Assembly (NCBI GenBank): GCA_020846515.1
Contig: JADLDX010000180.1
Location: forward strand, 1 to 5,193
DNA from: Pirellulaceae bacterium
Lineage (GTDB): Bacteria; Planctomycetota; Planctomycetia; Pirellulales; Pirellulaceae
Length of the DNA stretch: 5,193 bases
Direction of reading: 5' to 3'
A model generated the notes under the pieces. It worked only from the letters and a program-made list of their open reading frames with translations, did not search any database and was not told the origin of the DNA. Shown in pieces: positions 1-5,193 of the stretch (its first letter is position 1; each line of letters starts with the position of its first letter). The position numbers were made by a program, and so were the translations under genes.

Positions 1-80
1 CGGCTGACTGTTAAACGAGTAGGCCTGCGGCTGACAACTGATGTCCAGTACGCCTTCGGCTGACTGTTAAACGAACTGAC
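1..80. repeat. degenerate tandem repeat, period about 28-29 bp, cut by window edge
   Basis: An 18-bp word, CGGCTGACTGTTAAACGA, occurs exactly at 1-18 and again at 57-74. Between them the core CGGCTGAC recurs at 28-35. Two 20-bp segments, 16-35 and 45-64, match at 17 of 20 positions and are offset by 29 bp. Each contains a small GCC-NNC-GGC hairpin (23-31 and 52-60), and the second has a further flanking CAGT/ACTG pairing (46-49 with 63-66). The array sits immediately downstream of the stop codon of the leftward VWA gene and probably continues beyond the left edge. It may be an interspersed intergenic repeat or a weak 3' processing or termination element. I do not recognise it as a named family. 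Confidence 0.7.
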
Positions 81-83
81 CGT

Positions 84-2246
84 TCACGTCTCGCTCTTGA
101 ACGCCGCGATCATCGTTTCTAATAACAAAACACCAATGGCACCGACCAAAATCCAACGCCATAGTTTTTGTCGGCCTTCTAGTTCCTGGACCTGTGAAAG
201 TCGCGCGGCCACTTGTCGTTCTTGAGCAGAATCGCTCTTACCAGTGACTACCCCATATTGCTCGAAGCGATCGAGGTCTAACGGGTCGAGTTGACTTTCG
301 CTCAGCGGAAGCGTCACAGCGATCTGTCGACGCTTACCGTCTTCCACTAACCAGTACAGCCCGGGTTGGCTGAGCGCCATGCCGGTGGTCTCATCCAGAT
401 CGCGGACCGGGGTGCCATCCAGATTGGTGATGTTCGCGGTCACGCCCTCGGGCACATCGATGGCTTCGCCGACTTCATAGACGGCGTCCAGTTCCATGGA
501 TCTTCCGCGCGGATCGAGCATACCGAAGATCAAGGGCACGAACTTTGTTGAGAGAGCCAATTGACTACCGGTCGACTGCCACCCGGCGGTCATGACCCAC
601 AGATCGCCGCGTCCAAGTCGACGATGAATAACAGCGGGCGATTGATCATCAAATCGCGCAAGGACCCGCAGATCGTCTTTGGATTCAACTGATTTCGAAG
701 GCAATTTAAGCACTCGGTGCGTCCAGAAGCGAACTTTACCAAAGTCGTTGTACTTGGCATCGGACAACGGTTGAAAGAGTGGGTGACGAAAATCGATATC
801 GGTCCACAGAGCAAAGTCGCTGCTATCAGCCTCGGTTATCGAAACTGGTTCGGCAGTGCCGAGCAATGTACTGAGTGCTTCCACAGATAGTTTGTGAGCT
901 GGCGTTTCCTCGCCCAAGATCGGTCGCGAGAGGACCAGCACCACTGGTTTGCCATTTTTGATGTACTCATCCAGCATTTTCGGCGTGATCTGTTCCAAGG
1001 GCCATTCAACGACTAAGCCGGCCAGCGAATCATCGAGCGTAGCAGTGGTCAGTTGTTCGGCTGACAAGCGTTGCATTTCAACTTGTCGCACCGGTGTGCT
1101 CAGCGGTACCTGACTAAGAAAGAAGAACAGGTCTTCTTCAGGTTTATCACGCTTTTGTCCTACGAAGCCCACACGTTCCTGACGCGGGGCTGTACGTGGC
1201 ACATAAACAATGTTGTCGTGTTTGGCGTGATCGCCGCTCAACTCCAATCGCTCCGCTGCGGAGTTAGGATACGGAACAGGCACGACACGCGCTTGGCCAG
1301 GTGGTACTTGCACGCGCACAACGTTTGCGGAACCACTCGAACTGTCCGGCGAGCTGTCCGTTGAAAGCCATTGCAATTGAAATTCGAGTTCGGTCGAGTT
1401 CTTATTGTTTTCGACTCGCACGCGGACTGCATTATCTACAGCAGGATTTTTATCATCACTGGTTGGATTGTCCTCGACCGATGGCGACGTGCCTTGCATC
1501 AGATTGGCGCGCGCGTTGCCGGTTTGATCGCTGACGACTCGGCGGATATCCAAGCGTACATTCTCGGGCCAGGCGAAACCTTGGAGGGCTTCCAGTCCAC
1601 TGCTCTCGTGCAGATCGCTGATCAGCACTATTTCGCGCAGCGCATCGGTGCTGCCGGGTTGATCGCTGGCGCGTTCTTGCAGCAGTTCAACGGCCGCCAC
1701 CAAGGAACTGGCCAGGGCGGTGCTGCGATAGCTGGGCCGAATCTTAGTCAGTTCGCTACGCACAGCGGATTGTTGAGCCTTGGGGGTCGAAGAAGCCGCT
1801 TGCCCAGGCTCGGGCAAGCCCACTCGAACCATCAGTTTGGAATCAAAGGTAGCCAAGCCAACTTGATCGGTGTCGCCTAACCCCTGCACATAGGTGCTGG
1901 CTGAATCGACGGCGCGCTTCCATACGTCCTCGCGCTGCATGCTGCCGCTGGTATCCAGCAAGACCAGGATTTCGCGCGAAACCGCTTGGGCATCGGCCGT
2001 TTCGATCGATCGCAGAAATGGTCGCGCAAACGCCAAGGCTATTAGCGCGAGGGCGAGGGCACGCAGCAATAACAACAGGAGATTGTCCAGACGACTGCGC
2101 CGCGTAAGCCGGGGCGGAGATGCTTGCAGGAACATCAGCGAACTGAATTCACTTTGACCGCGTGGTTGGCGCCGAATCAAATGAAACAAGATGGGCGCTG
2201 CGATCGCTAGCGCTGCCAGAGCATATAGAGGTGCAAGCAATCCCAC
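84..2246 (-). CDS. BatA-like VWA-domain membrane protein
   Basis: A 720-residue membrane protein. Residues 1-76 form the BatA-type N-terminal double-membrane module: a hydrophobic helix at about 5-24, the FHLIRR motif at 21-26, an Arg-rich loop, then a second helix at about 56-76. A VWA domain follows at about 91-240. Its MIDAS metal site looks complete: D98, S100 and S102 (DTSGSM), T176 (STALAS) and D211 (LISDLHE). Residues 250-310 are Ser/Asp/Asn-rich and probably a flexible insert. Residues 355-580 resemble the glutamine-amidotransferase-like region seen in long BatA-type proteins, with an LGRGDLWVMTAGW segment. A third membrane helix spans about 696-715. Arginines between helices 1 and 2 place that loop in the cytoplasm, so the VWA domain should face outside. 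The start is GTG, supported by AGGGA six bases upstream and by the fit of the first residues to the family. Such proteins usually accompany MoxR ATPases and DUF58 proteins; none is visible upstream. The precise role and ligand are unknown. Confidence 0.9.
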   Translation of the reverse strand: MGLLAPLYALAALAIAAPILFHLIRRQPRGQSEFSSLMFLQASPPRLTRRSRLDNLLLLLLRALALALIALAFARPFLRSIETADAQAVSREILVLLDTSGSMQREDVWKRAVDSASTYVQGLGDTDQVGLATFDSKLMVRVGLPEPGQAASSTPKAQQSAVRSELTKIRPSYRSTALASSLVAAVELLQERASDQPGSTDALREIVLISDLHESSGLEALQGFAWPENVRLDIRRVVSDQTGNARANLMQGTSPSVEDNPTSDDKNPAVDNAVRVRVENNKNSTELEFQLQWLSTDSSPDSSSGSANVVRVQVPPGQARVVPVPYPNSAAERLELSGDHAKHDNIVYVPRTAPRQERVGFVGQKRDKPEEDLFFFLSQVPLSTPVRQVEMQRLSAEQLTTATLDDSLAGLVVEWPLEQITPKMLDEYIKNGKPVVLVLSRPILGEETPAHKLSVEALSTLLGTAEPVSITEADSSDFALWTDIDFRHPLFQPLSDAKYNDFGKVRFWTHRVLKLPSKSVESKDDLRVLARFDDQSPAVIHRRLGRGDLWVMTAGWQSTGSQLALSTKFVPLIFGMLDPRGRSMELDAVYEVGEAIDVPEGVTANITNLDGTPVRDLDETTGMALSQPGLYWLVEDGKRRQIAVTLPLSESQLDPLDLDRFEQYGVVTGKSDSAQERQVAARLSQVQELEGRQKLWRWILVGAIGVLLLETMIAAFKSET

Positions 2247-2252
2247 GATACG

Positions 2253-2257
2253 TCCCT
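2253..2257 (-). promoter_or_regulatory. Shine-Dalgarno site deciding the GTG start of the VWA gene
   Basis: Read on the minus strand, AGGGA lies six bases before the GTG at 2246-2244. No other in-frame start lies close by with comparable spacing, and the encoded hydrophobic N-terminus begins directly after this GTG, so the site fixes the start. Confidence 0.6.
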
Positions 2258-2371
2258 GAAATAAATGTTCGAACGATTGGGTATCTCTGCGAACTGACCC
2301 TTCCCGCTGCGAAGCAATGGTTAGGTCGACCAGCGCAGCGCCGTCGGGGAGGGCCGACCACTGACGCCTCT

Positions 2372-2380
2372 ATTGTAACA
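2372..2380 (-). promoter_or_regulatory. candidate extended -10 promoter for the VWA gene
   Basis: On the minus strand the sequence reads TGTTACAAT, a TG-N-TACAAT extended -10 element differing from the sigma-70 consensus at one hexamer position. No good -35 hexamer lies 16-18 bases upstream, which is tolerable for an extended -10 promoter. Transcription would begin near 2365 and give a leader of roughly 120 bases before the GTG at 2246. Planctomycete promoters are poorly conserved, so this is only a candidate. Confidence 0.3.
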
Positions 2381-2448
2381 GCCGCGAACATGGCTCGCGC
2401 GCGCCAGAGCGCGAAGCCACTTATTCGGTAAAGTCATCAGAAAGCGCA

Positions 2449-2502
2449 AGCCCTAGCGACTAGCGAAGCTTTGCTGGTCGTTTTGTGCGAAGTGATAGGG
2501 CT
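2449..2502 (+). other. nested hairpin with terminator-like inner stem and TTTT
   Basis: CGACTAGC at 2457-2464 pairs with GCTGGTCG at 2473-2480 (eight pairs including one G-T), with an eight-base loop containing AAGCTT. TTTT follows at 2481-2484, as in a short intrinsic terminator on the plus strand. An outer stem pairs AGCCCTA (2449-2455) with TAGGGCT (2496-2502). No plus-strand gene ends just upstream, so it may end a small RNA or leader transcript, block read-through, or simply be an RNA structure. The T run is short. Confidence 0.35.
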
Positions 2503-2724
2503 GAGTTTCCGATAACTTGGGTACGAAACCAGCGAAACAAGGACGTCCACCCTGTCAACTTCGCTGGGAAGACTTGTGCAATCCAAGAACGCCCAACAAC
2601 CGACCCCGCGCATCGCAGCTTCACGAGCACACATGGTCGGTACTAGAAGTCTGAGGACTGTGGCGGGATTGCCAAGACAGAAAGACAGGGTGGTCGGTGG
2701 CCATGGATGGGGTTACTTTCGACA

Positions 2725-2752
2725 CCTGCGACATGACTGATATGTCGCCAGG
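2725..2752 (+). promoter_or_regulatory. hairpin or operator-like dyad covering the RBS of the RNase H-like gene
   Basis: GCGACAT at 2728-2734 and ATGTCGC at 2742-2748 are perfect inverted repeats separated by seven bases. With a single bulged C at 2749, the pairing extends through CCT (2725-2727) with AGG (2750-2752), giving ten pairs. The right arm contains most of the only Shine-Dalgarno-like word, AGGA at 2750-2753, seven bases before the ATG at 2761. As RNA it could mask the ribosome-binding site. As DNA, the 7-7-7 dyad could be a repressor operator. No experimental support can be read from the sequence. Confidence 0.45.
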
Positions 2753-2760
2753 AACCAGCC

Positions 2761-3609
2761 ATGGTCTTTGCCAAACCCCATTTTTTATTGTTCTGTGACG
2801 CCAGTGTGTCCAAGAACGCTGCCTCGGATACCGATCCGGTGGGCGGTCGTTGGCACTTTGTGCTCGAACGCATCGACGCTGCTGAGAGATTGGAAGCGGC
2901 CGATGGCGAACGAGCCCAACCGCGCGAACGTTTGTCACTGCTGGCCGTGGTACGCGGCCTGGAGGCGATTGAGCAACCAAGTCAAGTGACGTTAGTGACG
3001 ACCAGTCGTTACGTGGCGCGCGGCCTGCGCTATGGTCTGAGCGAGTGGCGGGAGACGGGCTACATATGGGAACACTTCGGCGTTCAAAAGCCGATTCGCA
3101 ATGCCGATCTTTGGCAGCGAATCGACGGTGCCATGCGTTTCCATGAAGTGGCCTGCCGGTTGCTAGAGTCGTCTTTGGCTCAGCAGTCAGCCGTCGCAGC
3201 CCTGGGCGTGGATGAAGTGGCTGAGTCGCTGGTAACTCAGCCGGCCTTGAACGCAGAGCCGGAGGTCACTCAACCTTGGATTCCTGCGCCCCATTTCCCA
3301 GTTCGTCTTCCAGGGCGACAGACACCAAGTCGGCGATCAACCCGTCAGCAAGAGGTAGACATTGCCGAAGAATCAGGAGCACTTGCGACTTTGGCCGCTG
3401 AACCCGACCAGGTTGCGGCTGCCCATGCTGCGGAGTTTGCTCCGGCCCGTCGGGCGGCAAGCGTGCGGCACGTGCCACGTCCCCACTTGGCAGCTCGTGA
3501 CGACTCCTGGTGGCACCTGGCTTCGGGTTGGTTGGGCTGGTGGCAAGGTCGTGGACCGGCTCGCTCCCGCCGATTCGGTGGCCGATTGACCGGCAGTTTG
3601 ACCAGTTAA
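2761..3609 (+). CDS. RNase H-fold protein, probably catalytically altered, with Trp/Arg-rich C-terminal extension
   Basis: A 282-residue protein whose first ~155 residues follow E. coli RNase HI. FCDAS carries D13, matching the first catalytic Asp10. GGRWHFVL matches the second strand. RLSLLAVVRGLEAI (57-70) aligns with RMELMAAIVALEAL, and TTSRYVARGL (80-89) with STDSQYVRQGI. The segment at 90-128, including PIRNADLWQRID, closely matches the substrate-handle and following helix (PVKNVDLWQRLD). In this alignment Glu48 is Ser59 and Asp70 is Thr81. The fourth Asp may survive as D151 (VDEVAESL against CDELARAA), but the GHAGHP loop with the catalytic His is absent. Residues 156-282 are not part of RNase H: a Pro/Ala/Arg-rich low-complexity stretch, then WW/W/WW residues at 250-261 and a basic tail. 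The start is the first ATG after an in-frame stop at 2734 and has AGGA seven bases upstream. Normal RNase HI removes RNA from RNA:DNA hybrids; this protein more likely binds nucleic acid without cleaving, or has lost that role. Confidence 0.75.
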   Translation: MVFAKPHFLLFCDASVSKNAASDTDPVGGRWHFVLERIDAAERLEAADGERAQPRERLSLLAVVRGLEAIEQPSQVTLVTTSRYVARGLRYGLSEWRETGYIWEHFGVQKPIRNADLWQRIDGAMRFHEVACRLLESSLAQQSAVAALGVDEVAESLVTQPALNAEPEVTQPWIPAPHFPVRLPGRQTPSRRSTRQQEVDIAEESGALATLAAEPDQVAAAHAAEFAPARRAASVRHVPRPHLAARDDSWWHLASGWLGWWQGRGPARSRRFGGRLTGSLTS

Positions 3610-3622
3610 AACCTTAGCACTG

Positions 3623-3644
3623 TGGTGGGGACTGCCAGCCACCA
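3623..3644 (+). terminator. weak terminator-like hairpin after the RNase H-like gene
   Basis: TGGTGG at 3623-3628 pairs perfectly with CCACCA at 3639-3644, and an inner GG/CC (3629-3630 with 3635-3636) closes an ACTG loop with two unpaired bases on the right arm. It begins 14 bases after the TAA. There is no T run after the stem, so it would be a poor intrinsic terminator. It may instead be a mRNA-end stabiliser. Confidence 0.3.
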
Positions 3645-3669
3645 ATCCAACGAATTAAGACAAATCTCG

Positions 3670-3677
3670 CCCCCCCC
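3670..3677 (+). repeat. run of eight C bases upstream of glgB
   Basis: A homopolymer of eight C lies 69 bases before the glgB start codon, in a gene-free stretch. Runs of this length can change length by slippage, and they are also a common place for assembly errors. Nothing in the sequence shows that it controls glgB. Confidence 0.6.
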
Positions 3678-3681
3678 TTGT

Positions 3682-3719
3682 GCGTGTTTCGAGGTGTGGT
3701 GACGTGATGGAAAACACGC
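3682..3719 (+). promoter_or_regulatory. 8-bp perfect inverted repeat in the glgB leader
   Basis: GCGTGTTT at 3682-3689 is the exact reverse complement of AAACACGC at 3712-3719, with a 22-base spacer. The right arm ends 27 bases before the glgB ATG, a position suited to a leader hairpin or an operator. No Shine-Dalgarno word is visible between the hairpin and the start codon. Confidence 0.35.
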
Positions 3720-3746
3720 TGACTTAAACAACTTTGATGGCTAACC

Positions 3747-5193
3747 ATGTCGCGAGAAGAGCGTCGATGCCCTGACGGCTCGCGACGTGCAGGTTATAAC
3801 TTTTACATTGCGGAGACCGGTGTGCGTACACAGCTTTCATTGCAAGGCATCAGCGGGTTGATCGATGGTCAACTTGAGAACCCTGCTCAAATGCTGGGCC
3901 CTCATCCGATAGTGCAAGGCGGACGCCAGGCGATGTCGGTTCGAGCCTATTTGCCAGAGAGTGAACAAGTTTGGCTGGTCGATGCCCATGAAAATACGTT
4001 ACGGCCTATGCGCCGCGTGCATCCAGCCGGATTCTACGAAGCGTTGTGCCCGCTGGGAGGCCCAAATTCAACAGCTAACTATCGACTGCGTGTTGCTTCA
4101 AAAAGCGGTGAAATCATAGATATGCACGACCCTTATGCCGTAGACCCTTACCTGTCTGACTTCGACCGCTTCTTGTTCGGAGAAGGTCGTCATTGGCAGC
4201 TGTACAACAAGATGGGCGCTCATGTGCGCACCATCGACGGCGTCAGCGGCGTGAACTTCGCCGTCTGGGCCCCCAATGCGCAGAGTGTTCAAGTCGTGGG
4301 TGACTTCAATAGCTGGGACGGTCGCCAGCATCTGATGCGCAAACACATTCCCGCTGGCGTGTGGGAATTGTTCGTACCCTTTATCGGCGCAGGCCAAAAA
4401 TACAAATTCCGCTTGCGTTCGGCCGATGGCCAAACGATCGACAAGAGCGATCCATTTGGTTTCTATGCGGAACTGCCGCCTCGTACGGCTTCCATAGTTT
4501 CCAATCTCGACGGCTATACCTGGGAAGATAGCGAGTGGATGGCGCGTCGCGCTGGTCGCGATCCGCTGCGCGATCCGATTTCTGTCTACGAAGTGCATTT
4601 AGGTTCGTGGCGTCGCGATCCAAACGGCACGCACGGTTGGATGAACTACCGCAACCTGGCTCATCAACTGGTTGACTACTGCAAAGAGATGGGCTTTACG
4701 CACATCGAACTGATGCCCATCAGTGAGCATCCCTTTACCGGATCATGGGGTTATCAAACCGTTGGTTACTTCAGCGTTACCAGCCGCTTTGGCACGCCTG
4801 AAGATTTTATGTATATGGTCGACCATTGCCATCAGAACGGCATCGGTGTGTTAGTCGACTGGGTTCCAGCCCACTTCCCCAAAGATGGTCATGGCCTGCG
4901 TCAATTTGATGGTTCGGCGCTCTATGAGCATCAAGACCCTCGTCAAGGTGAACATCCTGACTGGGGTACGATGATCTTCAATTACGGACGCAATGAAGTC
5001 CGAAACTTCCTGATCTCCAATGCATTGTTCTGGATGGACAAGTACCACATCGATGGTCTGCGGGTCGATGCCGTGGCCAGCATGTTGTATCTGGACTACT
5101 CGCGCGGGCCGGGGGAGTGGATCCCCAACCAGTTCGGCGGACGGGAGAACTTGGAGGCGGTGGACTTCATCAAGAAGTTCAACGAGATCGTGC
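3747..5193 (+). CDS. glgB: 1,4-alpha-glucan branching enzyme GlgB, 3' end outside the window
   Basis: The first 482 residues of a glycogen branching enzyme, which cuts alpha-1,4-glucan chains and rejoins the pieces as alpha-1,6 branches during cytoplasmic glycogen synthesis. Residues ~35-145 are the N-terminal beta-domain (NPAQMLGPHP at 45-54). Residues ~150-255 are the second CBM48-type domain (FAVWAPNAQSVQVVGDFNSW). The GH13 barrel begins near 277 with YEVHLGSWRR (281-290). Family signatures follow: ELMPISEHPF (321-330) with GSWGYQ, DWVPAHFPKD (371-380, GH13 region I) and GLRVDAVASM (437-446, region II), whose D441 matches the nucleophile Asp405 of the E. coli enzyme. By comparison with E. 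coli GlgB (about 728 residues), roughly 280 residues are missing, including the acid/base Glu and the third Asp. The ATG is the first start after an in-frame TGA at 3735. It lacks a Shine-Dalgarno word, so the start is slightly less certain than the identity. Confidence 0.97.
   Translation, partial: MSREERRCPDGSRRAGYNFYIAETGVRTQLSLQGISGLIDGQLENPAQMLGPHPIVQGGRQAMSVRAYLPESEQVWLVDAHENTLRPMRRVHPAGFYEALCPLGGPNSTANYRLRVASKSGEIIDMHDPYAVDPYLSDFDRFLFGEGRHWQLYNKMGAHVRTIDGVSGVNFAVWAPNAQSVQVVGDFNSWDGRQHLMRKHIPAGVWELFVPFIGAGQKYKFRLRSADGQTIDKSDPFGFYAELPPRTASIVSNLDGYTWEDSEWMARRAGRDPLRDPISVYEVHLGSWRRDPNGTHGWMNYRNLAHQLVDYCKEMGFTHIELMPISEHPFTGSWGYQTVGYFSVTSRFGTPEDFMYMVDHCHQNGIGVLVDWVPAHFPKDGHGLRQFDGSALYEHQDPRQGEHPDWGTMIFNYGRNEVRNFLISNALFWMDKYHIDGLRVDAVASMLYLDYSRGPGEWIPNQFGGRENLEAVDFIKKFNEIV

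Larger units (their letters stand above)
2247..2760. other. 514-bp gene-free interval between divergent genes
   Basis: I find no credible coding region here. The short open frames in the interval have unlikely composition and no family resemblance. It holds a candidate leftward promoter (2372-2380) and several perfect inverted repeats: a nested hairpin at 2449-2502; CCAGCGAA at 2529-2536 with TTCGCTGG at 2560-2567, whose loop contains the palindrome GGACGTCC at 2541-2548; ACCGACC at 2599-2605 with GGTCGGT at 2635-2641; and a start-proximal hairpin at 2725-2752. The word TGGTCGGT also occurs directly at 2634-2641 and 2691-2698. A small RNA or a long structured leader is possible but not shown by the sequence alone. 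No tRNA or rRNA is seen. Confidence 0.6.

Noticed and set aside
1..80. Possible CRISPR array
   Set aside because: The repeats are 18-20 bp, spaced about 28 bp apart with the intervening sequence itself related, and there are no unique spacers or cas genes.
1371..1880. 169-codon open frame on the plus strand
   Set aside because: It lies wholly antisense to the well-supported VWA gene, has no recognisable domain and a low-complexity Gly/Gln-rich composition expected of a shadow frame.
2162..2431. 89-codon plus-strand frame overlapping the start of the VWA gene
   Set aside because: About a third overlaps the VWA gene in antisense, there is no ribosome-binding site, and the product resembles nothing I know.
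2437..2980. Minus-strand frames of 65, 119 and 76 codons in and next to the intergenic region
   Set aside because: Their products are rich in Arg, Ser, Pro and Cys without domain character. Two of them run antisense into the RNase H-like gene.
3737..3775. 12-codon ATG frame overlapping the glgB start (possible upstream peptide)
   Set aside because: It has no Shine-Dalgarno site and no attenuation-type codon run. An ATG ten bases before another start is easily chance.
4098..4598. 166-codon open frame on the minus strand
   Set aside because: It is antisense to glgB across its conserved CBM48 and early GH13 regions, and no independent family resemblance is seen.

Overview
The window looks like a chromosomal segment from a planctomycete, probably of the Pirellulaceae/Rhodopirellula type. 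This rests on three things: moderate GC, a large BatA-like von Willebrand factor A membrane protein of the kind common in that phylum, and loose gene packing with weak Shine-Dalgarno signals. The taxonomic placement is an inference from protein style, not from a marker gene.

Layout from left to right. Positions 1-83 hold a short degenerate repeat with a period of about 28-29 bp, including an 18-bp exact duplication. It lies just past the 3' end of a leftward gene and is cut by the window edge. Positions 84-2246 (minus strand) encode a 720-residue BatA-type membrane protein with two N-terminal membrane helices, a VWA domain with an intact metal-binding (MIDAS) set, a long extracytoplasmic region and a C-terminal membrane helix. 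Positions 2247-2760 are a gene-free interval of 514 bp between divergent genes. It contains a candidate extended -10 promoter and an SD-preceded GTG start for the leftward gene, several inverted repeats, and a hairpin that would cover the ribosome-binding site of the rightward gene.

Positions 2761-3609 (plus strand) encode an RNase H-fold protein. Its substrate-handle region aligns very well with E. coli RNase HI, but two of the four catalytic carboxylates appear replaced (Glu48 by Ser, Asp70 by Thr). It also carries an extra C-terminal half of about 130 residues ending in a Trp-rich, Arg-rich tail. Positions 3610-3746 contain a weak terminator-like hairpin, a run of eight C and an 8-bp inverted repeat. 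From 3747 to the window end (plus strand) lies the first 482 codons of a 1,4-alpha-glucan branching enzyme (glgB), complete through the catalytic nucleophile.

The three genes have no obvious shared pathway. The VWA protein belongs to the MoxR/DUF58/Bat type of membrane system, but no DUF58 or MoxR gene precedes it here. glgB belongs to glycogen synthesis. The RNase H-like protein is the least understood gene and the best candidate for something undescribed.
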